Source: Bacillota bacterium
GTDB taxonomy: Bacteria > Bacillota > Clostridia > Christensenellales > CAG-138
Assembly: GCA_023458615.1 (NCBI GenBank)
Contig: JAEWYV010000116.1
Coordinates: 1-6,482 of the forward strand
Direction: 5' to 3'
Length of the DNA: 6,482 nucleotides
This document shows, one piece after another, positions 1 through 6,299 of this stretch. The translations under genes and the position numbers were made by a program. Position 1 is the first letter of the stretch, and each line of letters starts with the position of its first letter. Below the pieces are notes generated by a model. That model was not told the origin of the DNA. It made no database searches and saw only the letters and a program-made list of their open reading frames with translations.

Positions 1-677
1 ACTATACCGCAATGGTCATGTCGCCCATGCTGGCGGCAAACAGGCTAAGGCATATTCAAATCGTGCCTTTGCGTGAAGGCCGAGCACTCGTGGTCATCGT
101 CACCACAGCCGGGTTTGCCAGAGACGCGGTCATCCGTGTGCCGGAGGAGATCACCACAAGTGAGTTGGAGCGCATCTCACATATGCTGACCGAGCGGTTT
201 TACGACTGCCGCATGGACCATATTTCCGAGAGAATGACCCGTGAGATGGGGAGTGAGCTCTCCGACCGAAAGGCGTTCCTTTGCTCCATTGTGGAGGCGA
301 TAGAGCGCAAAATCGAGCCGGAAACGCAGAATGTTCAGCTTTCAGGCGCAACCAACATCCTGCACTATCCGGAATATAGCGATGTGAACAAGGCAAAATC
401 ATTTCTCGCGGCGGTCGAGGGGAGAAGCCTCTTGTATGATCTGCTCAAGCGGGCGAGCAAGCTGGAGTTTTCCATCACCATCGGCGCGGAAAATCAAGAT
501 GAGCTCCTCAAGGATTGCAGTATTGTGACCGCAACCTATCAGATTGGTGATGAACCGCTCGGCTCCTTTGGCATCATCGGGCCGACGCGAATGAATTATG
601 GCAAAGTGATCTCGGTATTGGAATTCATGCGAATGAGTCTATCGGAGATCATGACCAATGAGTTAGATGATGAATGA
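1..677 (+). CDS. hrcA: Heat-inducible transcription repressor HrcA, 5'-truncated
   Basis: C-terminal 224 residues of HrcA, read in the frame whose first whole codon is at 3. The family protein is about 340-350 residues, so the N-terminal winged-helix DNA-binding domain lies left of the window. The fragment opens with YTAMVMSPML, which matches the HrcA 'NYTS/A' segment after the winged helix. It continues with HIQIVPL and ALVVIVT (about 17-34), the inserted dimerisation region, then SGATNIL and YPEYSDVNKAKSFL (about 114-135). The signature C-terminus includes ITIGAEN, DCSIVTATY and GSFGIIGPTRMNYGKVIS (158-204). HrcA is the dimeric repressor that binds CIRCE operators of class I heat-shock genes; it is known to need GroEL for folding in characterised Firmicutes. 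It is first in the locus seen here and followed by grpE, the usual Firmicute order. No CIRCE element is visible in the window, so the operon operator should lie upstream. Identification is firm; only the true start is missing. Confidence 0.95.
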   Translation, partial: YTAMVMSPMLAANRLRHIQIVPLREGRALVVIVTTAGFARDAVIRVPEEITTSELERISHMLTERFYDCRMDHISERMTREMGSELSDRKAFLCSIVEAIERKIEPETQNVQLSGATNILHYPEYSDVNKAKSFLAAVEGRSLLYDLLKRASKLEFSITIGAENQDELLKDCSIVTATYQIGDEPLGSFGIIGPTRMNYGKVISVLEFMRMSLSEIMTNELDDE

Positions 678-720
678 CCTCGGTGATTGGCTCAGAAAGA
701 CATTTCACGCGAGAATGGAC

Positions 721-726
721 AAGGAG
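721..726 (+). promoter_or_regulatory. Ribosome binding site for grpE (supports the TTG start)
   Basis: AAGGAG lies 9 nt upstream of a TTG at 736. It is the only strong Shine-Dalgarno match near any candidate grpE start. The ATG candidates at 667, 670 and 715 have only weak GAG-type matches in front of them. Confidence 0.6.
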
Positions 727-735
727 ACTGGAACA

Positions 736-1332
736 TTGACGAAGAAGAACGACAAGAACGAACCCGTAACACAGACCCCCGAACAGGAGCAGGCGTGCAC
801 AGCAAACGAAGCGGAAACCGTTGTCAAAAATGCTGCTGATGCAGCCGACCAGGAAAGCTATACGCTGACCGCCGAGGAGTTTGCCGCCGCAAAGGCACAT
901 ATTGAGACCATCACCAAGGAGAAGGACGAAACCGTCAACCTCCTGCAGCGGATTCAGGCGGATTTTGATAACTTCCGTCGCAGAAACGCCAGCATTCGCC
1001 TCGATAGCTACGAAGAGGGCAAACGGGACACGGTAAAGGAACTGCTTCCCGCGCTGGACAATCTTGAGCGGGCGCTGGATAGCATTCCGGCGGAGAACGC
1101 GGGCTGGCGTGAAGGCATCGCCATGGTGCACCGCCAGATGCTGGACGCTTTAAAAAAGCTGGGGCTGGAAGAGATCGAGACCGACTGTAAGTTCGATCCT
1201 ACGCTTCATGAGGCGGTTATGCAGGAAAAGGTGGACGGCAAGGATCCCGGTGAAATCGTTATCGTATTTCAAAAGGGCTATCGCATGGGGGATAAGATCA
1301 TCCGTCATTGCATGGTAAAGGTTGCGGAGTAA
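736..1332 (+). CDS. grpE: Nucleotide exchange factor GrpE
   Basis: GrpE is the cytosolic co-chaperone that releases ADP from DnaK and resets its substrate cycle. From the TTG at 736 the product is 198 residues, within the usual 180-210. It has an acidic, low-complexity N-terminus (1-45) and a long helix/coiled-coil segment (about 46-105) with LLQRIQADFDNFRRRN at 69-84. The head domain follows, with LLPALDNLERAL (103-114), a four-helix region, and the C-terminal beta domain signature FDPTLHEAV...IVIVFQKGYRMGDKIIR (153-190). The frame stays open to an ATG at 667, which would overlap hrcA by 11 bp and add 23 residues, but that start lacks a good ribosome site. I prefer TTG because of the AAGGAG 9 nt upstream and because dnaJ also uses TTG. 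The usual 'RPA' near the C-terminus reads RHC (190-192). Identity is firm; the start is the uncertain part. Confidence 0.95.
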   Translation: MTKKNDKNEPVTQTPEQEQACTANEAETVVKNAADAADQESYTLTAEEFAAAKAHIETITKEKDETVNLLQRIQADFDNFRRRNASIRLDSYEEGKRDTVKELLPALDNLERALDSIPAENAGWREGIAMVHRQMLDALKKLGLEEIETDCKFDPTLHEAVMQEKVDGKDPGEIVIVFQKGYRMGDKIIRHCMVKVAE

Positions 1333-1484
1333 ACTCCTTTAATAGAGAAAAACGCAAATACATTTTACGAATCCTAGGTGCAACGGAAGAAGCAGACAAA
1401 ATTGCCTGCGACAAAAGTTTAAAACAGAAAACCATTTTTCCAGTTTGGAAATATTTTGATTGAATAGTTGGAGGAACATTACTT
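1333..1484 (+). other. grpE-dnaK intergenic leader, AT-rich, small hairpin
   Basis: This 152-bp gap has no gene and is clearly AT-richer than its flanks. It contains one small perfect inverted repeat, TTTCCA at 1437-1442 and TGGAAA at 1446-1451, with a 3-nt loop. I see no CIRCE repeat and no convincing -35/-10 pair. The hairpin is too short, and its following T-stretch too broken, to call a terminator. The gap may be an untranslated leader that adjusts dnaK translation or mRNA stability, or it may hide an internal promoter; the sequence alone does not decide. Confidence 0.4.
1470..1474 (+). promoter_or_regulatory. Ribosome binding site for dnaK
   Basis: GGAGG lies 10 nt upstream of the dnaK ATG at 1485. 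It is the strongest ribosome site in the operon after that of grpE and fits the high expression expected of DnaK. Confidence 0.8.
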
Positions 1485-3332
1485 ATGGGCAAAATTATTG
1501 GCATCGACCTTGGCACGACGAACTCTTGCGTCGCGTTTCTCGAAGGCGGCGAACCCGTCGTCATCCCCAATTCCGAAGGCATGCGCACCACGCCTTCCGT
1601 GGTAGCGTTTAAGGACGGCGAGCGCATGGTCGGCAACATCGCAAAGCGCCAGGCCATCACGAACCCGGATCGCACCATCGCATCGATCAAGCGCGACATG
1701 GGTTCTTCCCGCAAGGTCCATATCGAGGGCAAGGACTATACCCCGCAGGAAATCTCCGCGATGATTCTGCAAAAGCTCAAGACGGACGCGGAAGCTTACC
1801 TCGGCGAAACCATTTCGCAGGCTGTTATCACTGTTCCGGCATATTTTACGGATAGTCAGCGTCAGGCAACCAAGGACGCAGGCCGTATTGCGGGCCTCGA
1901 AGTCCTGCGCATCATCAACGAGCCGACGGCGGCAGCGCTTGCATACGGCATGGACAAAGAAAACAACCAGAAGATTCTGGTTTACGACCTTGGCGGCGGC
2001 ACGTTCGACGTTTCGATCCTTGAGATTGGCGACGGCGTATTCCAGGTTCTTGCGACCGCGGGCAACAATCGTCTCGGCGGCGACGACTTCGATCAGCTGA
2101 TCATGGACTATATTGCCGACGACTTTAAGAAGAACAACGGCATCGACCTGCGTCAGGACAAGATGGCACTCCAGCGCCTCAAGGAAGCCGCTGAGAAGGC
2201 TAAGATCGACCTCTCCGGCGTTGCGCAGACCACGATCAACCTGCCGTTTATTACGATGGACAAGTCGGGCCCGAAACACCTCGACATCACCATCACCCGC
2301 GCGAAGTTCAATGAGTTGATCAACGATCTCGTTGAGCAGACCAGAACCCTCATGCAGAAGTGCTTGAGCGACGCGGGCCTCTCCGCCTCTCAGGTGGACA
2401 AGGTTATCCTCGTCGGCGGTTCTTCCCGTATCCCGCTCGTGCAGGACGTGGTCAAGAAGATCACAGGCAAAGAGCCGTTCAAAGGCATCAACCCGGACGA
2501 GTGTGTCGCCATCGGCGCGGCAATTCAGGGCGGCGTGCTCGGCGGCGAAGTAAAGGATATTCTGCTTCTGGACGTTACTCCGCTCTCCCTCGGCATCGAG
2601 ACCGTTGGCGGCGTGTTCACGAAGCTCATCGAACGCAACACCACCATCCCCACCAAGAAGAGCCAGATCTTCTCTACGGCGGCAGACGGACAGACCAGCG
2701 TAGAAGTTCACGTGCTCCAGGGTGAGCGCGGCATGGTGCAGGGCAACAAGACCCTCGGCCGCTTCCAGCTCACGGGCATTGCGCCCGCGCCCCGTGGTGT
2801 ACCGCAGATTGAGGTCTCCTTCGACATCGACGCGAATGGCATCGTTCACGTTTCGGCAAAGGACCTTGGCACCGGCAATCAGCAGAATGTGACCATCACC
2901 GCCTCGACCAACCTCAATGAGGATGAGATCAAGCGCGCGGTCAACGAAGCGGAGAAGTTCGCGGACGAGGACAAGAAGCGCAAGGACGAGGTTGAGACGA
3001 AGAATCACGCGGATCAGCTGATCTACACCACTGAACGTAGCCTCAAAGAGATGGGCGACAAGATTGACGCTTCCGGCAAGGAGCAGATTGAAAAGTCCAT
3101 TGCGGATCTGAAGAAGACCGTTGAAGTCGGCGATGTGGAAATGATCAAGGCTGCGACGGAGCGCCTCACCGAGGTGAGCTACAGCGTCTTTGGCAAGGTT
3201 TATGAGCAGGCACAGCAGCAGGCGGGCGGCGCAGGATTTGACCCCAATGCGCAGGGCTATTCCGACGCGGGCAGTCAGCCGAAGGACGATGTGGTCGACG
3301 CGGACTACGAAGTCGTAGACGACAATAAATAA
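1485..3332 (+). CDS. dnaK: Molecular chaperone DnaK (Hsp70)
   Basis: Complete 615-residue Hsp70, the ATP-driven cytosolic chaperone that binds exposed hydrophobic peptides and cycles with DnaJ and GrpE. The ATPase domain covers about 1-355. It has phosphate-1 loop IGIDLGTTNSCVA (5-17), the conserved PAYFTDSQRQATKDAG (118-133), phosphate-2 VYDLGGGTFDVSI (166-178) and adenosine motif VILVGGSSRIPLVQ (307-320). The interdomain linker is DILLLDVTP (358-366). The substrate-binding beta domain is about 367-475 and the helical lid about 476-575. A disordered tail ends with DVVDADYEVVDD (602-613), the typical bacterial DnaK acidic C-terminus. The segment IKRDMGSSRKVHIEGKDYTP (68-87) lacks the roughly 24-residue insert of Gram-negative DnaKs, a Firmicute trait. 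The ATG start has GGAGG in front. Codon use is strongly biased, as expected of a highly expressed gene. I see no defect in any key motif. Confidence 0.99.
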   Translation: MGKIIGIDLGTTNSCVAFLEGGEPVVIPNSEGMRTTPSVVAFKDGERMVGNIAKRQAITNPDRTIASIKRDMGSSRKVHIEGKDYTPQEISAMILQKLKTDAEAYLGETISQAVITVPAYFTDSQRQATKDAGRIAGLEVLRIINEPTAAALAYGMDKENNQKILVYDLGGGTFDVSILEIGDGVFQVLATAGNNRLGGDDFDQLIMDYIADDFKKNNGIDLRQDKMALQRLKEAAEKAKIDLSGVAQTTINLPFITMDKSGPKHLDITITRAKFNELINDLVEQTRTLMQKCLSDAGLSASQVDKVILVGGSSRIPLVQDVVKKITGKEPFKGINPDECVAIGAAIQGGVLGGEVKDILLLDVTPLSLGIETVGGVFTKLIERNTTIPTKKSQIFSTAADGQTSVEVHVLQGERGMVQGNKTLGRFQLTGIAPAPRGVPQIEVSFDIDANGIVHVSAKDLGTGNQQNVTITASTNLNEDEIKRAVNEAEKFADEDKKRKDEVETKNHADQLIYTTERSLKEMGDKIDASGKEQIEKSIADLKKTVEVGDVEMIKAATERLTEVSYSVFGKVYEQAQQQAGGAGFDPNAQGYSDAGSQPKDDVVDADYEVVDDNK

Positions 3333-3347
3333 GCGATCGATATCGCT
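3332..3347 (+). repeat. Inverted repeat at the dnaK stop codon
   Basis: AGCGAT (3332-3337) and ATCGCT (3342-3347) form a perfect 6-bp stem with a CGAT loop; the first base is the last base of the TAA stop. A further 5-bp stem, CTACG (3305-3309) with CGTAG (3314-3318), sits in the last dnaK codons. Both are short and could be chance, but they stand directly before a much stronger hairpin. Confidence 0.45.
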
Positions 3348-3366
3348 GATAGACAGGCATAAAACA

Positions 3367-3402
3367 GACAAGGAGGCGCAATCGGATTTGCGCCTCCTTG
3401 TC
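3367..3402 (+). repeat. Strong dnaK-dnaJ intergenic hairpin without U-tract
   Basis: GACAAGGAGGCGCAA (3367-3381) is exactly complementary to TTGCGCCTCCTTGTC (3388-3402), giving a perfect 15-bp stem with a TCGGAT loop. The bases after it on the + strand are GGGAAAGAATGG, so it is not a standard intrinsic terminator for dnaK transcripts. The left arm contains AAGGAGG, a full ribosome-binding-like sequence, which the stem would hide. The likely role is as an RNA stabiliser, processing site or partial attenuator that lowers dnaJ relative to dnaK (inference). On the minus strand a short TGTTTTAT follows the stem, but no minus gene ends here. Confidence 0.8.
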
Positions 3403-3457
3403 GGGAAAGAATGGAAGCGGCGCGCAGGATAGAATTGGTTTGCGTTAGCCGCAATGA

Positions 3458-3464
3458 GAGGTGA
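3458..3464 (+). promoter_or_regulatory. Ribosome binding site for dnaJ
   Basis: GAGGTGA lies 6 nt before the TTG at 3471 and matches the 3' end of 16S rRNA well. It decides the non-ATG start. A small inverted repeat, TTGCG (3440-3444) with CGCAA (3450-3454), lies just upstream. Confidence 0.75.
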
Positions 3465-3470
3465 CGGGCG

Positions 3471-4616
3471 TTGGCAGATAAACGCGATTATTACGAAATA
3501 TTGGGCGTGAGTAAAACCGCAACGGAAAGCGAAATCAAAAGCGCGTTCCGTAAAAAAGCGAAGGAATGCCACCCCGACCTGCATCCGGGCGACAAGGCCA
3601 AGGAAGCGCAGTTTAAAGAACTCAATGAGGCGGCGGAGATCCTTTCGGATGCCGACAAGCGCGCAAAGTATGACCAATATGGTCATGCCGCGTTTGATCC
3701 AAGTATGGGAGGACAGGATCCGTTTGCCGGCGGCGGATTCGGCGGCTTTGGCGATTTTGGCGATATTCTGGGCCAGATGTTTGGCGGCGGGTTCGGCGGA
3801 TTTGGCGGCGGACAGACGCGAAACGGCCCGATCCCGGGCGACGATTTACGCTACAATCTCACCATCACCTTTGAGGAAGCAGCATTCGGCGTGGAGAAGG
3901 AAATCACCATCCCGCGCGAAGAGACCTGCGAAACCTGCCATGGTTCCGGCGCAAAACCCGGAACGGAACCCGTCACCTGCAAAACCTGCAATGGAACGGG
4001 TCAGGTTCGGACACAGCAGAGCACGATTCTAGGATCGTTTACCTCAACCCGCCCCTGCACGGCATGCCGCGGCACGGGCAAGGTGATTGCCGACCCCTGC
4101 GCGGATTGCCGCGGCACGGGGCGCGTCCGCAAAAATCTCAAAAAGCTGGTGAAGATTCCAGCTGGAATCGACAATGGTCAGAGCCTTTGCCTGCGTGGCA
4201 TGGGCAGCGCAGGACACAGAGGCGGCCCGAATGGCGATCTGTATGTGACCATCACCGTGCGTCCGCATCGTCAATTCACGCGTAAGGGCGTAGACCTCTA
4301 TTTGGATATGCCGATCTCCTTTACCATGGCGGCGCTGGGCGGCAGCCTAACGGTTCCGACACTGAAGGAGAGTGTGAAATATCAAGTGCCTGCAGGGACG
4401 CAAACCGGCTCCACATTCCGACTCCGGGAGCAGGGAATCCAGCGCCTAAACGCAAACGGCAAAGGCGATCTTCTGGTGACCGTGAACATCGATGTTCCCA
4501 AACATTTGAGTGACGAGCAGCGTAAAATTCTACAGCAGTTCTCCGAAAGCCTCGGAGAGAGCGCAGAGTCACGCGGCACAAAGAAAAACGGATTCAAAAA
4601 CGGTTCAAAAAAATGA
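3471..4616 (+). CDS. dnaJ: Chaperone protein DnaJ (Hsp40), TTG start
   Basis: Complete 381-residue type I J-protein that hands substrates to DnaK and stimulates its ATP hydrolysis in the cytosol. The J domain is about 5-70, with YYEILGVSKTAT and the essential HPD at 34-36. A Gly/Phe-rich linker runs about 79-114. The zinc region has four CXXCXGXG repeats at 153-160 (CETCHGSG), 170-177 (CKTCNGTG), 196-203 (CTACRGTG) and 210-217 (CADCRGTG), so both zinc sites are intact. The C-terminal peptide-binding and dimerisation domains follow, including GDLYVTITVRPH (255-266) and GDLLVTVNIDVP (332-343), and the protein ends in a basic Lys/Asn/Gly tail. The start is TTG at 3471 with GAGGTGA 6 nt upstream; the next residues, ADKRDYYEILGV, are the standard DnaJ N-terminus. 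It lies 138 bp after dnaK, across the strong hairpin. The prmA gene that often follows dnaJ in Firmicutes is absent; a convergent gene lies there instead. Confidence 0.98.
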   Translation: MADKRDYYEILGVSKTATESEIKSAFRKKAKECHPDLHPGDKAKEAQFKELNEAAEILSDADKRAKYDQYGHAAFDPSMGGQDPFAGGGFGGFGDFGDILGQMFGGGFGGFGGGQTRNGPIPGDDLRYNLTITFEEAAFGVEKEITIPREETCETCHGSGAKPGTEPVTCKTCNGTGQVRTQQSTILGSFTSTRPCTACRGTGKVIADPCADCRGTGRVRKNLKKLVKIPAGIDNGQSLCLRGMGSAGHRGGPNGDLYVTITVRPHRQFTRKGVDLYLDMPISFTMAALGGSLTVPTLKESVKYQVPAGTQTGSTFRLREQGIQRLNANGKGDLLVTVNIDVPKHLSDEQRKILQQFSESLGESAESRGTKKNGFKNGSKK

Positions 4617-4625
4617 TCTGACGAT

Positions 4626-4677
4626 CATACAAACACGGCCTCCCCGAATCATTGGGGAGGCCGTGTTCGGTTGTATG
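4626..4677. terminator. Compound hairpin between convergent genes, probable bidirectional terminator
   Basis: AACACGGCCTCCCC (4632-4645) is perfectly complementary to GGGGAGGCCGTGTT (4654-4667). An outer pair, CATACAA (4626-4632) with TTGTATG (4671-4677), extends the helix across a 4-nt TCGG bulge on one side, for about 20 paired bases. It starts about 10 nt after the dnaJ stop and 4-14 nt after the stop of the minus-strand gene. Its position argues for transcription termination of both genes. Neither side has a proper U-run: the + side reads CGGTTGTATG and the minus side TTTGTATG. Termination could therefore be inefficient or factor-assisted. Confidence 0.7.
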
Positions 4678-4680
4678 AAA

Positions 4681-5802
4681 TTATTCTTCAACCGGTTTCT
4701 GCTGCTTCTTTCGGTAGTTCAGCACCAGTTGCATCGCCAGCGCGACGATGCCGCTGAGAATCAAAATGAAATAGAAGCTGGCGACGCGGCTTAAGAGCAT
4801 AGCGGGGACGATGAGCGCACTATGAAACAGCACACGGAAGAGCTGAACAAAGCCGCTTTCGCTCGCGCCTGCCGAGCCTGGTATCGGGAGAAAACATACA
4901 GCCAGATAAAGCACGGATTGCAGCGCAATAAAATCGATCATTCCATACGCGCTCAGGTTAAACGAGCGATAAATAAAATAGGGAATGACAAACTGCGAAC
5001 CCAGCAGAAGCATATAACTGACCAACTCGGCAATGAGCAGCCATTTGTGCTTTTTAAACACTTCTGCCCCTTTTTTATAGAGGGAGATCTGCTCTGCCGC
5101 GCGTGCCTCCAGCTTTTCCGGATTTTTCAGGATATGCATCTTCGCCAGAAGCCCGATTACCTTGTGCACAATGCGTCCGGCAAAGTTTTTAGAAAACATT
5201 GCAAAGAGTAGAAACAGAATCAAGCCAATGTTGATCAGTGAGCCAAGCAGAAAGAACCAAAGGAAACCGCCAAGATTTTGTAAAATCAACCCTGCGCGAA
5301 ACGGGAACAGCACGGTTGGAATCAGCAGAACAACCAATTGATGCGCGGCGTTTACGAGCAGAAGCGCAAGGGAAGCATAGGACACCTCCACGCCATAGGC
5401 CAGCATGTAGTAGAGCTGCATCGGCTGACCGGCTACGCCTGCGGGCGTAACGGCGGTATAATATTGTCCAATATACCCAAAGCCGATATTGCGTAAAAAC
5501 GAGATTGGCTTGCCGTAGAGCGCGCGCAGGGCAATATGCAGTGCGACGCCGAACATCAGCGAGGCGAAAACGGCAGCGCCAAGCGCGCCAAGCAACCACC
5601 AAAGATCGGCGGAACGTACTGCATCCCAAAGCTCGCTTAGCGATGTATCCCGAAAGATGACAACAAGCGTAACGGCGATCAGCGCCAGCATGAACAGCGT
5701 GCTCACGAGGCGCAGGCGTTTGCTCTTTTTCGTAGAGCCGTCGTTGCCGGAAGTGGCGGGGTGCCCTTCAACGGCTAATTGCGTTTGCGTTTGATCATTC
5801 AT
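4681..5802 (-). CDS. Flippase-like polytopic membrane protein (LPG synthase TM-region / UPF0104 family)
   Basis: 373-residue membrane protein. It has a hydrophilic N-terminus (1-31) ending in the basic cluster KKSKRLR. About seven or eight hydrophobic segments follow, near 32-50, 66-93, 140-167, 178-203, 255-278, 286-306 and 325-362 (the last may be two). Family marks are TPAGVAGQPMQLYYML (119-134) and FLPIPGSAGASESGF (304-318), typical of the lysylphosphatidylglycerol synthase TM-region family (PF03706-type). A basic cytoplasmic stretch lies between them (about 222-253). Relatives include the flippase half of MprF. The soluble C-terminal aminoacyl-transferase domain of MprF is absent, so this protein should not make aminoacyl-lipids by itself. 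Lipid or polyprenyl-linked substrate movement is plausible but the substrate is unknown. The ATG start has only a weak AGGT 12 nt upstream. It is convergent with dnaJ, and no gene of a lipid pathway is adjacent. Confidence 0.9.
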   Translation of the reverse strand: MNDQTQTQLAVEGHPATSGNDGSTKKSKRLRLVSTLFMLALIAVTLVVIFRDTSLSELWDAVRSADLWWLLGALGAAVFASLMFGVALHIALRALYGKPISFLRNIGFGYIGQYYTAVTPAGVAGQPMQLYYMLAYGVEVSYASLALLLVNAAHQLVVLLIPTVLFPFRAGLILQNLGGFLWFFLLGSLINIGLILFLLFAMFSKNFAGRIVHKVIGLLAKMHILKNPEKLEARAAEQISLYKKGAEVFKKHKWLLIAELVSYMLLLGSQFVIPYFIYRSFNLSAYGMIDFIALQSVLYLAVCFLPIPGSAGASESGFVQLFRVLFHSALIVPAMLLSRVASFYFILILSGIVALAMQLVLNYRKKQQKPVEE

Positions 5803-5826
5803 ATTGCAAATGATACCTGAAAGAAT

Positions 5827-5855
5827 GATATATTACCAGACGTGAATTTCTTGAA
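5827..5855 (-). promoter_or_regulatory. Possible promoter of the flippase-like gene
   Basis: On the minus strand, TTCAAG (-35, at 5855-5850) and TATATC (-10, at 5832-5827) are 17 nt apart, in AT-rich DNA about 25 nt before the start codon. Each box matches the sigma-A consensus only in part (3/6 and 4/6). An alternative -10, TAATAT, overlaps. The call rests mainly on position: a terminator lies just upstream, so the gene needs its own promoter. Confidence 0.35.
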
Positions 5856-5881
5856 TCGTGAAATTATCATGAACGGAACCG

Positions 5882-5905
5882 AAAAAACGCCCAATTAGGC
5901 GCTTT
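5882..5905 (-). terminator. Intrinsic terminator after the MmcQ-like gene
   Basis: Read on the minus strand, AAAGCGCC and GGCGTTTT form an 8-bp stem (one G-U pair) with a 6-nt loop, TAATTG. The right arm runs into six consecutive T at 5887-5882. It starts 20 nt after the TAA of the MmcQ-like gene. This is a standard rho-independent terminator, and it separates that gene from the flippase-like gene downstream. Confidence 0.8.
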
Positions 5906-5925
5906 GTGACAAGAATGTAAGGCGG

Positions 5926-6285
5926 TTAACGCTCACGGATCAACGCTTGCGTCTTCTTCGAGAGGCCGGATAACGTGGTCGTATAACCGTTATCGAGCAT
6001 GGCATAGATGATCTCGTCCGGCACGACGAGATCCAGAAACAGCGAACTCCAATGCGTCTTATCGGTATAGTAACCGGGTATAACGTCGCCGGAATATTGC
6101 GCACGGAGGATATCGGAAAACGCGGGCTCGAGCTTGACGGTGAGCAGAGGACGTCCATCTTTGTATTCGCCCAACATGACGAAAATCTTTCCGCCGACGC
6201 GATAAACGGTCGCGTTCCATTCGGCTTTAAATTCCTCCTCAACGCCCTGTTTGGATAAACAATGTGTGCGAATCAATTCTTTCAT
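5926..6285 (-). CDS. MmcQ/YjbR family (DUF419-type) small protein
   Basis: Small soluble protein of 119 residues, a usual length for the MmcQ/YjbR family. The N-terminal LSKQGVEEEFKAEWNATVYR (10-29) and VGGKIFVML (30-38) match the family's 'kpgveed...v.kvggkmFall' pattern. LLTVKLEP (47-54) is followed by the diagnostic IPGYYTDKTHW (69-79). The end, VPDEIIYAMLDNGYTTTLSGLSKK (88-111), fits the typical 'lpdelikemidhSYelvv.glpkk' close. The fold resembles a CyaY/double-wing DNA-binding-like protein, but no biochemical function is established, and none is implied here. I chose ATG at 6285, with AAGGA 10 nt upstream; an in-frame TTG at 6288 is 7 nt from the same site and would add one residue. It begins 14 bp after the stop of the gene to its right, so the two are probably cotranscribed, and it ends at a good terminator. 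Confidence 0.88.
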   Translation of the reverse strand: MKELIRTHCLSKQGVEEEFKAEWNATVYRVGGKIFVMLGEYKDGRPLLTVKLEPAFSDILRAQYSGDVIPGYYTDKTHWSSLFLDLVVPDEIIYAMLDNGYTTTLSGLSKKTQALIRER

Positions 6286-6299
6286 CAAACACCAATCCT

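Noticed and set aside
81..89. GAGCACTCG, resembling half of a CIRCE operator (TTAGCACTC)
   Set aside because: It lies inside hrcA coding sequence, lacks the leading TTA, and no GAGTGCTAA partner follows at 9 nt.
1437..1452. Possible terminator between grpE and dnaK
   Set aside because: The stem is only 6 bp, AT-rich, and is not followed by a continuous T-run; operon continuity is the simpler reading.
1479..3686. 735-codon open frame antisense to dnaK, running into dnaJ
   Set aside because: It mirrors the codon bias of dnaK on the opposite strand, has no recognisable domains, an Arg/Leu/Val/Ala-rich low-information composition, and crosses the intergenic hairpins. Long antisense frames opposite Hsp70 genes are a known artefact of codon bias.
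4822..5211. 129-codon + strand frame opposite the membrane-protein gene
   Set aside because: Antisense shadow of a well-supported membrane protein; its product shows no family motif and it has no convincing ribosome site.
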